From: Lamprobacter sp964516305
GTDB taxonomy: Bacteria; Pseudomonadota; Gammaproteobacteria; Chromatiales; Chromatiaceae
Direction: 5' to 3'
DNA length: 13,750 bases
Assembly (NCBI GenBank): GCA_964516305.1
Contig: CAZEZH010000094.1
Coordinates: 1-13,750, forward strand
Below, piece after piece: positions 1-6,653 of this stretch. The position numbers and the translations under genes are program-made. Below the pieces are notes generated by a model. That model made no database searches, had not been told where the DNA came from, and saw only the letters and a list, made by a program, of their open reading frames with translations. Each line of letters opens with the position of its first letter. Position 1 is the first letter of the stretch.

Positions 1-866
1 TTCCGACGCACCATGGGGATGCGAGCGACCGCCAAAAGGCCAAGCCCGAATAGCGCAAGGATGCTGGGTTCTGGAATCGCAATTGAATTACCCTGAACAG
101 AACCGTTTCCGCCTGAAGAATATCTTGCGTCTTGGTTGATCGCTGCAGGGCCATTGCCAAAAAACGCGCTCGCATTGTAGTTGAGCTGTTGGGGATCGAA
201 GTAAGCTTGCGCGAGACCGCCGATGACATTGAACTCGACCGCGCTAAAGCCGGAAGCAACGCCGCCAGCAGGAAAAGCCGCGCCGAAGTCGAAGCTCGAG
301 AACTCTAGCTCAGCCCAAAGATCCCCATCCAATGCTGCGTCGGCCTCGGCCTGGGTATTCGGCGGAAGTGCAAAGTCAGGGCTATGGTCGACATAGACCC
401 CGGCCCAGGCATTGCTAATATCGAAGGTATTGTCCTTGTTGAGCCCTAATCCACCAAAGGCGAATGTCAGTTCACAATCAGGGCAAAAAGAGTTTGCGCC
501 GCCACCGGTAGGGCTAGAGGTTATCGTATCTCTTAAAGGATCGTTGACTTGAAAGAACTCGCCTGCACCGCTTAGAAAGTAACCAGAGGGGTTATTGGTG
601 TCATCCTGGCCTGTGAGGACGTCTCCGATGCGGATGGCGTCGACGAAACTGTCCAGGCTAGCAACCGGGTCAGAGGTAGGGCTGAACCATTGAGTAAAGC
701 TGTGTCGGCCGAGCAAGTCTTGCTCAGATCCGTCCTGCCAGTCTGGATCCCAGATCACGCCACCAACATCGACCAGCGCAGCTTGTGCTGTTGTGGCGGC
801 CAAGGTGAGGGATAGCGCTATCGCGCTAGCCATTGTGCCTTTGAAGAAAATCTTGTAGTGGTCCAT
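1..866 (-). CDS. PEP-CTERM sorting domain protein (C-terminal end cut by window edge)
   Basis: Secreted protein expected to be recognised and cleaved by an XrtA-type exosortase. 288 residues are visible and the frame is open to the left edge. The N-terminus is a Sec signal peptide: a short charged stretch, a hydrophobic core around residues 12-24, and a likely cut after AQA (residue 29). The body is rich in Gly, Asn, Asp and Phe, has no domain I recognise, and carries a C-x-x-C pair (C128, C131; FCPDCE). The C-terminus is a textbook PEP-CTERM tail: IPEPS (P265-E266-P267), a short hydrophobic helix (about 269-281), then R282 and R287-R288 at the edge. Since such tails end at the basic cluster, probably only one or a few residues are missing. 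The start at 866 has GAGAGG ten bases upstream. An internal ATG at residue 12 with AAAGG before it is possible, but would shorten the signal peptide. It lies downstream of prsT on the same strand but has its own putative sigma-54 promoter. Its molecular role is not recognisable. Confidence 0.9.
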   Translation of the reverse strand, partial: MDHYKIFFKGTMASAIALSLTLAATTAQAALVDVGGVIWDPDWQDGSEQDLLGRHSFTQWFSPTSDPVASLDSFVDAIRIGDVLTGQDDTNNPSGYFLSGAGEFFQVNDPLRDTITSSPTGGGANSFCPDCELTFAFGGLGLNKDNTFDISNAWAGVYVDHSPDFALPPNTQAEADAALDGDLWAELEFSSFDFGAAFPAGGVASGFSAVEFNVIGGLAQAYFDPQQLNYNASAFFGNGPAAINQDARYSSGGNGSVQGNSIAIPEPSILALFGLGLLAVARIPMVRR

Positions 867-944
867 CGGTACTGAGCCTCTCACTGTGTGGTGCGCCTAA
901 GTTCGACGAGAGTTGTTTAGTCTCGCCAGGTTAGATTTAGTAAA

Positions 945-959
945 GCAGAATTCATGCCA
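945..959 (-). promoter_or_regulatory. Putative sigma-54 (RpoN) -24/-12 promoter of the PEP-CTERM gene
   Basis: Read on the minus strand, 959 to 945 is TGGCATGAATTCTGC, followed by TTTA. Against the known consensus TGGCACG-N4-TTGCW it has the invariant GG (958-957) and GC (946-945) exactly ten bases apart and differs only at the C of GGCAC and the first T of TTGC. Transcription would start near 934, giving a leader of about 68 bases to the ATG at 866. Established knowledge: some PEP-CTERM genes are activated by the PrsK/PrsR two-component system with RpoN. That this gene is one of them is inference from the match and its position. Confidence 0.6.
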
Positions 960-976
960 TGCGCTCGTGAAATATA

Positions 977-989
977 TAAGCGTATGATA
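977..989 (-). promoter_or_regulatory. IHF-like binding site upstream of the sigma-54 element
   Basis: Minus-strand TATCATACGCTTA matches the IHF consensus WATCAANNNNTTR at all but one position (T for the second A of CAA). It sits inside an AT-rich patch and 17 bases upstream of the -24 element, where IHF-induced bending would bring an upstream activator to RpoN polymerase. The motif is short and degenerate, so the support comes mainly from its placement. Confidence 0.35.
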
Positions 990-1095
990 TAAAACGAGAA
1001 TTTTTCGCGAATCTCCTGCTCATCAGTGCTCTTCCTCGCTGGCTCCTGTGTGCTGTAAAGGTTTCTGACGCTTGAAGATTGCCTCGGCTGAACAC

Positions 1096-1142
1096 GGTCC
1101 GTTTGAGACCAACGAAGGGGGCTGCAGGGTACTCATAGTGCC
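1096..1142. promoter_or_regulatory. Pair of 15-base imperfect dyads, possible activator sites
   Basis: GGTCCGTTTGAGACC (1096-1110) and GGTACTCATAGTGCC (1128-1142) are both imperfect inverted repeats of the form GGT-N9-(A/G)CC. Their centres are 32 bases apart, close to three helical turns, so they would face the same side of the DNA. They lie about 150-190 bases upstream of the -12 element, a normal distance for sigma-54 enhancer sites. No binding motif for PrsR is known to me that would confirm them, so this is a structural observation with an inferred role. Confidence 0.25.
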
Positions 1143-1214
1143 AGTCAGCTGATGTCCCGCACGCCATGCTTGGCATGCCGCAGTACCGTGTGGAACCTCA
1201 TGTCGAAAAATTTT

Positions 1215-1265
1215 ACGCTGGCCCGCGGTCCTCAGTGAGCGGGACCACGGGCCGAGGCTCAGCGT
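1215..1265 (-). terminator. Intrinsic terminator after prsT
   Basis: Immediately after the prsT stop (minus strand) a long hairpin forms: 1253-1242 pairs with 1231-1220 (GGCCCGTGGTCC with GGACCGCGGGCC, one mismatch). A second outer stem ACGCT/AGCGT (1265-1261 with 1219-1215) leaves a one-sided bulge at 1260-1254. The transcript then reads AAAATTTTT. This should end the acyltransferase-prsT transcript and separate it from the PEP-CTERM gene. Confidence 0.75.
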
Positions 1266-4103
1266 TCAGAACGTCTCGAGCAGTTGCTCGGCTTCTTCAC
1301 GTAGGCTGGCACTGGGCGAGCCGTCGAGGATGGCCTGGAGCTGGGTCTTGGCTTCCTCGGTATCGCCGTTCTCTGCCAGCGCACGGGCAAGATTGAGCGC
1401 AATTGCCGGCGCTCCGTCGGCAAGCCGAGCCGCCTCGCGCAGCACGGTCACAGCCTCTGCAGTCTCGCCTTTCTCCAGCAAGATGACGCCCAGGGTATCC
1501 TGTATCGGCGCTGACTCTGGCTGCAGTTGGGCGGCTTGACGGGCCCATTCAAGGGCCTGTTCAGTCTCTTCGGTGCGTAGCAGCCAGGCGAGGTTGTTGA
1601 GAGCAATGACGTTGTCCGGCTGCGCGTCGAGCACCTGTCGGAACTGAGGGATGGCATCGTCTTCATTGCCACGCGTCAGCTCTGAGGTCGCGAGCATGAT
1701 CCGAAAGTCGTGGTCGTCTGGATGCTGATCGAGCCATTGAGAAAGGGTTGCCAGGGTTGCTTCCTGTTCGCCTGCGCGCCACTGCGCTTGGGCGAGCGCG
1801 CCGTGCAGGCTGCGGTCTTCGGGGTTGAGCGCCACGGCGCGCTCAAAGGCCGAGACGGCCTCGGCATAGCGCCCCTGTTGAGCGGCCAATAGCCCGGCTT
1901 GCGCAAGGATTTGCGTATTCTCCGGGTTATTAGCAACCGCCGGCTCAAGCACGGTGCTTGCCTGCTCCAGGTTGCCTTCAGCCACCAGCAGTTGCACGGT
2001 CGCTAAGCGGGCGCCCAAATGATCGGGCTGCAGTGCTAGGCCTTGCTCTAGGGTCGTGAGCGCCTCTTGGTTATTGCCCGTCTCGGCCAGCAGGCGACCG
2101 AGTGCGAAATGAACATCTGCTGCCTCGGGTTGTTGCTGCTTCAGGCGGGTGAGCATCTCGATCGCGGTCGGCTTGTCTCCGGTGCGTTCCGCTACTAGGG
2201 TCATCAGCCGCAGCCAGTCGGTGCTCTCGCCATGATCTGCCTCGGCGGGTTGGAGGGTCTCGAGGGCGTCTTCGTTGCGATCGTCCTGGAGCTGCATGCG
2301 CGCCAATGCGAGCCGTGGCAAGAGTGCCTGGGGATCAGCGGCAATGGCGCGTTTGAGGGTCTCTTGGCTGGCGGGAAGGTCGTCATCAGCAACCTGCAAC
2401 TGCGCCAGGGTCATGAGTAAGCCGAGATTTTGCGGAAATTGCTCCAGTGTTTCCTGAGCGATCTGTTGGGCTTCTTCTATGCGGCCTTCCTTTGCTAGGA
2501 ATCGAGCTAGATTGGTGACCAGTCCTGGTTGCTGCTGGGCAGAGTCGAGTTCGAGCCCCTTGCGGAAGGCGGTCTCTGCTTCTTCTGCGTTGCCCATGCC
2601 GGCATAAGTGACACCGCGCAGGTTTTGCACCAAGGTCGGGTCGGCATTGCCGCGTTGCGCAAAGCGGTCGATGGCATTCAGTGCTTGCGGAAATTCGTTG
2701 GCTCGCAGGTGCTCGAGGATGATGGCGACTTCAAGGCGGGGGTTGCCTTCCGGCGCTAGTTCCAGCGCCCGCTGGAGCTCATCGAAGCCGGCTTCGCGCT
2801 GTCCGTCCTGCACCAGGGCCAGGCCAAGCTGTGCCCGTGATGAGGCGGATTCGGGCTCGATGGCAATCACTTGGCGCAGATGATGCAGTGCCTCGTCGGT
2901 GCGGCCTTGGGCCAGATAGAGGTTGCTGACCATCGCCAGTGTGGCTTGATCTTGCGGATCACGCTCAAGCACGGTGTTGAGGATCTGTTCGGCGCGCTCG
3001 CTGTCGCCGTCTTGCAGGCGGGCAAGGGCGAGCATGCGTTGGGCCTCGGGCGCGTTCGGAACGCGGCTGACGTAACGATTCAGATAGCTGACGGCCTGTT
3101 GCCAATTATCTAGCGCATACTGGGTGGCGCCGAGATAGAACACTGCGGGCATGTAGTCAGGGTCGCGGCTCAGGGCCTCTTGGAAGTATGGACGGGCACG
3201 CTCGAACTCTTGCTGGTTGAAGGCAATCAAGCCGCTCAGGTAACTGAGCGCGGGGTGCTCTTCGATCTGTTTTTGTAGGGTTTCCAGGTCTTGCTCAGCG
3301 CCGTCGTAATCTGCTTGCATGACACGCATCAGGGCGCGTTTGATGCGTGGCGAGAAGGGCTGGTTGCTCGCTTCCAGGGCCTTGGTGTAGGCAGCCTCAG
3401 CGGCCTCGAGCTGGCCAGCTTCGCGTTCGATGTCGCCGAGCAGCTCCAAGGCGCGGTCGAACTGCGGATCTGAGTCCAGGGCTGACTGCAGATAGCCGCG
3501 GGCCTCGCTGGGATTGGTGTCTAGCCATTCCACCCAGGCCATACCCAAGAGTGCCTCGGCATTGGTCGGCTGTAGATCAAGCGCTTGTTCCAAGGTGGCG
3601 CGCGCGGCGTCTGTTTGCGCCTCTGCCAGCAAGGCCTGGGCTCGCAGCGTGAATTCGCGGGTGCGCTCCGCGTCATCGGCGAGCGTTTGGGGTGCGTTGC
3701 CGGGCTCAGTGGCGGCGATGACCTGGTCGTTCTTACCCTGTAACAGCCAGGCGCGCAGCAAGGGTATGTGGAGCTGGGCCGGGTCAGCGCCGAGCTCTCG
3801 GGCTCGCACCAACTCTGCCTCAGCCTCGGCGCCATTGCCGCGGTCAAGGCTGTATTCTCCCAATAGCATCCGCGCCTCGGTCAGTGAGGGCTCTTGCTGC
3901 AGGGCGTTCTTGACTTCGATGATGGCGGTTCTGAGGTTGCCTTCGGCATAGGCTTGCTTGGCCTGCGCCAGGTGCTCGTCGGCGGAGAAGGAGGTCTGTC
4001 CGCAGGCGGTGACGAGGAGGGCGGTGATCAGGATCAGCCGGCCTCGCGTCGTAGTGGTGCTCCGGCTGTGAGTTGGGGTCTGTCTACGCTTGATCTTGCT
4101 CAT
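1266..4103 (-). CDS. prsT: PEP-CTERM system TPR-repeat lipoprotein PrsT
   Basis: 945-residue lipoprotein of the PEP-CTERM/exosortase system. An Arg/Lys/Thr-rich n-region (1-22) is followed by a hydrophobic segment and a lipobox LVTAC, giving lipidated Cys34. The next residues (GQTS) lack Asp at +2, so outer-membrane sorting is expected. From about residue 42 to the end the protein is an almost unbroken array of 34-residue TPR units (repeated patterns such as A-x-x-x-L-x-x-A-L-x-x-x-P, G-x-x-x-E-A), typical of the family, whose members are around 900 residues. Such a solenoid is a periplasm-facing scaffold; its exact partner in sorting is not established. It is 54 bases downstream of the acyltransferase in the same direction with no clear promoter or good ribosome site between, so co-transcription is likely. 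A strong terminator follows the stop codon. Start at 4103 chosen because it gives a complete lipoprotein signal. Confidence 0.93.
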   Translation of the reverse strand: MSKIKRRQTPTHSRSTTTTRGRLILITALLVTACGQTSFSADEHLAQAKQAYAEGNLRTAIIEVKNALQQEPSLTEARMLLGEYSLDRGNGAEAEAELVRARELGADPAQLHIPLLRAWLLQGKNDQVIAATEPGNAPQTLADDAERTREFTLRAQALLAEAQTDAARATLEQALDLQPTNAEALLGMAWVEWLDTNPSEARGYLQSALDSDPQFDRALELLGDIEREAGQLEAAEAAYTKALEASNQPFSPRIKRALMRVMQADYDGAEQDLETLQKQIEEHPALSYLSGLIAFNQQEFERARPYFQEALSRDPDYMPAVFYLGATQYALDNWQQAVSYLNRYVSRVPNAPEAQRMLALARLQDGDSERAEQILNTVLERDPQDQATLAMVSNLYLAQGRTDEALHHLRQVIAIEPESASSRAQLGLALVQDGQREAGFDELQRALELAPEGNPRLEVAIILEHLRANEFPQALNAIDRFAQRGNADPTLVQNLRGVTYAGMGNAEEAETAFRKGLELDSAQQQPGLVTNLARFLAKEGRIEEAQQIAQETLEQFPQNLGLLMTLAQLQVADDDLPASQETLKRAIAADPQALLPRLALARMQLQDDRNEDALETLQPAEADHGESTDWLRLMTLVAERTGDKPTAIEMLTRLKQQQPEAADVHFALGRLLAETGNNQEALTTLEQGLALQPDHLGARLATVQLLVAEGNLEQASTVLEPAVANNPENTQILAQAGLLAAQQGRYAEAVSAFERAVALNPEDRSLHGALAQAQWRAGEQEATLATLSQWLDQHPDDHDFRIMLATSELTRGNEDDAIPQFRQVLDAQPDNVIALNNLAWLLRTEETEQALEWARQAAQLQPESAPIQDTLGVILLEKGETAEAVTVLREAARLADGAPAIALNLARALAENGDTEEAKTQLQAILDGSPSASLREEAEQLLETF

Positions 4104-4157
4104 GTCGAGTTGCCCGATAGCGGATTGTCAATGTTTGTCATGGAGGTCGTTTGACGG

Positions 4158-4925
4158 TCAGGCTTCGTCAGCCAGTTTCGCCTTTGGTGAGGTTGTTAGT
4201 TGATCGGAAATCACGGCGAGGAGTTTTTCGATCTCAGGCCTGATCGCGCGGAGGTTTTTCTCCACGATACTGTAGAATGGGCCGCGCATCCCGTGATGAT
4301 CAATGATATCTCCGGCCTGGATGAAGTTGATGCCAAAATACTTCATGTGCCGCGCGAGCCTGGGTTCCATCATCACCAGCACCATTTTCATGTCGCGCTG
4401 CAGGCTCATCGCGGCTGCAGCCAGGTAGAGGCCGACGGCGATATGCGGAAAGATGCGGCGCTCGCTTGGCGAGATCTCGAGATCCTCCTCGCTGACGCCG
4501 TGCGGGGTCTGCGCCTCGCCCTTACGACGACGGAAGCGTGAGGTGATCGCGAGGCGGGAGATTTCGCCGAAGGTGCGGCGGTCGAACTCGCTGAGGTCGA
4601 GCACTGTCTTGTCCAAGCTCTCTCCGCAGTGGTGCTCCAGCGGGAGCTGTGGCTCGCGGCGGTCGGAGTGATTGAGGACCAGGCGTACGCAGCCGGCATA
4701 TTCGCCTGAGCCACGATGTTTCAGCAGGCAATGCATGGATTGGTTATCGAATTCATCAATCTCTCGGCCGTCGGGATAATCTTCCTCTTTCTCGAAGTGC
4801 ATCTCATGGCAATAGACTTGATAGCGAATGCGATAGACGATATCGCGTAGCTCATCGGTATTGGCCGGAATGACTTCGAAGAACTGCTGAAAGGCTTCAT
4901 GAAGAGGGGGTGCTGTTTCTGTCAT
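4158..4925 (-). CDS. PEP-CTERM/exosortase system-associated acyltransferase (N-acyl amino acid synthase-like)
   Basis: 255-residue cytosolic acyltransferase of the GNAT-like fold shared with LuxI-type autoinducer synthases and FeeM-type N-acyl amino acid synthases. Visible family signatures: YRIRYQVYCHE (31-41) in the N-terminal helix/strand, the acidic DEFD (57-60), a substrate-fold strand with GCVRL (78-82), EISRLAI (121-127) in the acyl-binding core, and the C-terminal YFGINFIQAGD (196-206) and HHGMRGPFY (210-218) blocks. Family knowledge: homologues in PEP-CTERM loci have been shown to make long-chain N-acyl amino acids from acyl-ACP; the amino acid used here cannot be read from sequence. 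First gene of a probable two-gene operon with prsT. It is divergent from the ATPase across 280 bases. No strong ribosome site precedes the ATG at 4925, but the N-terminal length fits the family. Confidence 0.9.
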   Translation of the reverse strand: MTETAPPLHEAFQQFFEVIPANTDELRDIVYRIRYQVYCHEMHFEKEEDYPDGREIDEFDNQSMHCLLKHRGSGEYAGCVRLVLNHSDRREPQLPLEHHCGESLDKTVLDLSEFDRRTFGEISRLAITSRFRRRKGEAQTPHGVSEEDLEISPSERRIFPHIAVGLYLAAAAMSLQRDMKMVLVMMEPRLARHMKYFGINFIQAGDIIDHHGMRGPFYSIVEKNLRAIRPEIEKLLAVISDQLTTSPKAKLADEA

Positions 4926-5205
4926 AACGGGCGACTTGCTGTTCGAGGATGATTTGAAAAATGTATGACTCGGGGCGGCGCGTCATCGGAGATGCTAAAC
5001 TTGTCACTAACTGAGCGCTAAGCCAGCGTTATCCGGACGAACAGGAGATTTTGGGCCCCTAGGGCCCTGGTCGGCTCGGTATGCGTGTTGGTATTTGGCC
5101 AAAGCATATAACATACTCGCGTTCAGCATCAGTACGACTCGGCGTCAGTTTTCTTTACAGTGTCGTCTGTACATCTCCAGCTAGCAGATCCGCGACAGCA
5201 TTCAC
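4926..5205. other. Divergent intergenic region (acyltransferase / ATPase)
   Basis: 280 bases that must contain the promoters for both directions. A weak sigma-70-like arrangement for the plus strand is TTGGTA (5088-5093), 18 bases, CATACT (5112-5117), in a short AT-rich patch. A compact hairpin GGGCCC-CTA-GGGCCC lies at 5053-5067. No sigma-54 match of useful quality was found on either strand by checking every GG-N10-GC pair. No convincing small gene: an 87-codon open frame at 5081-5344 runs into the ATPase in another frame. Confidence 0.5.
5053..5067. repeat. GGGCCC inverted repeat in divergent region
   Basis: GGGCCC (5053-5058) and GGGCCC (5062-5067) separated by three bases. The arms can pair into a six-base-pair all-GC hairpin. 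It lies 140 bases before the ATPase start with no T-run after it on either strand, so a terminator is unlikely. It may be an operator or a leader structure; role unknown. Confidence 0.5.
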
Positions 5206-6612
5206 ATGTTTGAGGCATTTTACGGCCTGCGGGAAGATCCCTTCCGGCTCAGCTCCGATCACCGTTTCTGTTACCCCCATCGTAACTTTGCGCGCGCACG
5301 AGCCTATGTCGATTATGCGCTGCATCGCGCCGAGGGTTTTGTGATGGTGACGGGTAACCCCGGCACCGGCAAGACGACGCTGATCAACGATCTTTTGAGC
5401 CGGCTTCCGGAACGCTCGACGCGGGCCGCCACCCTGCTGAGCACGCGTCTCGATGCCGAGGACCTGCTGCGCATGACCGCTTATGCGTTGGGTCTGGAAA
5501 CGCGCACGCAGCCGAAGGCGCTGCTGTTGCAACAGTTGATGGAGTTCATGAATGAGCAGTATCGCCGTGGCGGGCGCACGCTGCTGATCATCGATGAGGC
5601 CCAGGACTTGGGTGCCTCGGCGTTGGAGGAGTTGCGACTGCTGACCAATCTGCATCTGGCCGGACACCCGCTGCTGCAGATCGTGTTGGTGGGGCAGGAG
5701 CCGTTGCGGGAGTTGGTGCGTCGGCCTGAGATGGAACAGCTGCATCAGCGCTTGATCGCGGCCTGGCATCTGCAGTCACTGTCGCCGGCGGAGACGGTCG
5801 CCTATGTGCGCCATCGGCTCGAGACTGCGGGTTGGCAGGGTGATCCGGTGTTCGAGCCAGGTGTGCTGCAGGTCGTGTTCGACTTCAGCCAAGGCGTTCC
5901 CAGGCGTATCAACCTGATCTGCAGTCGGCTGTTGCTGCACGGCTGCTTGAGTGAGCTACATCGCTTGTCGAAGGCAGATGCCCTCAATCTGGTCCATGAG
6001 CTTGGCGAGGAGGAACTGGCGCCTGAGCAGGAGAGTATGGCTGATCTGCCGGAGGTGGATTGGGCTGAGATCGACAAGGGATTGGACTGGACACCTCCGC
6101 AAGCGCCGGCTTCGGTCAACGAGCCGGCGGCCACCGGCGAAGCGGATCTGGTTGAAGAAGATGGCGCTGATGCTAGGCCCACCCTTGGTGCGTCTGAGCC
6201 AGCGCCGGCGCGGGTGGCGCCAACCGGTCGGATAGAACGGGCATCCGCATCCGCATCCACAGCGGCCCCCGAACCCTTGTTCGCCGTTGAGCACTCTGAA
6301 GAGCCGTGGGTCTCACAGACTGAGTCAGCTAGTTCAGACCCGCCATCAGCCCAACCATCAGTAGAACCACCAGTAGAACCACCAGTAGAACCCTCAGCGG
6401 AGTCGGCGTGGATCTTGCCGCCGCGGCGCATCCGGGGCCGGCCACGTCGCATCAAAAGGCGCTCGGCGGGTATCCTGGGCTTGATCTTGTTCATACTGAT
6501 GAGTCTGGTGCCGGCCGGTATCCTGACGCTGCTGGCCGTGGTTGCTTTGCCAACCGTGATTTCCGCGATAGGCTCGGCCTCTGTTGCGCTCGCGCAGCAG
6601 CTTTTCCTGTGA
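5206..6612 (+). CDS. ExeA/GspA-like AAA ATPase with C-terminal membrane anchor (XrtA-associated ATPase-like)
   Basis: 468-residue ATPase. The N-terminus MFEAFYGLREDPF is the signature opening of ExeA/GspA and XrtA-associated ATPases. The Walker A loop is GNPGTGKT (50-57), the Walker B strand LLIIDEAQ (126-133; D130, E131), a sensor region VLVGQEPL follows near 165-172, and an arginine-bearing GVPRRINLICSRLL block closes the AAA core by about residue 250. The remainder is unusual: a long acidic, Pro/Ala/Ser-rich linker (about 285-404) containing VEPP repeats, a strongly basic stretch (407-419, RRIRGRPRRIKRR), and one or two hydrophobic helices (421-462) ending at the C-terminus. The basic stretch predicts cytosolic ATPase plus membrane anchor. 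Canonical XrtA ATPases are much shorter, and GspA has a periplasmic domain that is absent here. No good ribosome site precedes 5206, but the start fits the family exactly. Likely first gene of the ATPase/LolA-like/RND/barrel operon. Confidence 0.85.
   Translation: MFEAFYGLREDPFRLSSDHRFCYPHRNFARARAYVDYALHRAEGFVMVTGNPGTGKTTLINDLLSRLPERSTRAATLLSTRLDAEDLLRMTAYALGLETRTQPKALLLQQLMEFMNEQYRRGGRTLLIIDEAQDLGASALEELRLLTNLHLAGHPLLQIVLVGQEPLRELVRRPEMEQLHQRLIAAWHLQSLSPAETVAYVRHRLETAGWQGDPVFEPGVLQVVFDFSQGVPRRINLICSRLLLHGCLSELHRLSKADALNLVHELGEEELAPEQESMADLPEVDWAEIDKGLDWTPPQAPASVNEPAATGEADLVEEDGADARPTLGASEPAPARVAPTGRIERASASASTAAPEPLFAVEHSEEPWVSQTESASSDPPSAQPSVEPPVEPPVEPSAESAWILPPRRIRGRPRRIKRRSAGILGLILFILMSLVPAGILTLLAVVALPTVISAIGSASVALAQQLFL
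6358..6393 (+). repeat. 12-base tandem repeat coding for VEPP units
   Basis: The unit GTAGAACCACCA occurs nearly perfectly three times in a row in frame within the ATPase linker, giving the protein motif SVEPPVEPPVEPS (residues 385-397). A shorter 6-base repeat (GCATCC three times, from 6240) lies in the same linker. Both are slippage-prone and keep the frame when units are gained or lost, so the linker length may vary between strains. Confidence 0.85.
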
Positions 6613-6653
6613 TGGTCTGTGATGGGCTGTTCTCGCCAAGGGTGCTCTTGACT

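Larger units (their letters stand above)
867..1265. other. Intergenic regulatory region between prsT and the PEP-CTERM gene
   Basis: A 399-base stretch without a convincing gene. It holds, from right to left, the prsT terminator (1215-1265), small inverted repeats (a CATGC/GCATG dyad at 1165-1177 and an exact TCAGCTGA at 1145-1152), two 15-base imperfect dyads (1096-1110 and 1128-1142), an AT-rich patch with an IHF-like site (about 968-1010), and a sigma-54 promoter match (945-959). The untranslated leader of the PEP-CTERM gene follows, with a small stem CGAGA/TCTCG (907-911 with 921-925). The AT-rich patch stands out clearly from the GC-rich surroundings. A 74-codon open frame at 952-1176 on the minus strand overlaps these sites and looks spurious. 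Confidence 0.7.

Noticed and set aside
952..1176. 74-codon open frame on the minus strand in the prsT/PEP-CTERM gap
   Set aside because: No ribosome site before its ATG, no recognisable protein features, and its 3' part overlaps the AT-rich patch and the sigma-54 element.
1307..1321. TGGCAC-N5-GAGC on the plus strand, another sigma-54-like match
   Set aside because: It lies inside prsT, antisense to it, with no gene in a position to use it, and its -12 part is poor. It is a reminder that GG-N10-GC matches also arise by chance in GC-rich DNA.
4126..4131. Perfect TTGACA on the minus strand between the acyltransferase and prsT
   Set aside because: At 16-18 bases downstream there is nothing like a -10 box (TCGACA at 17), and the start would fall inside the prsT coding region.
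6408..6653. N-terminal extension of the LolA-like frame back to 6408
   Set aside because: It would overlap the ATPase C-terminus in another frame and place more than 80 low-quality residues before a complete signal peptide.
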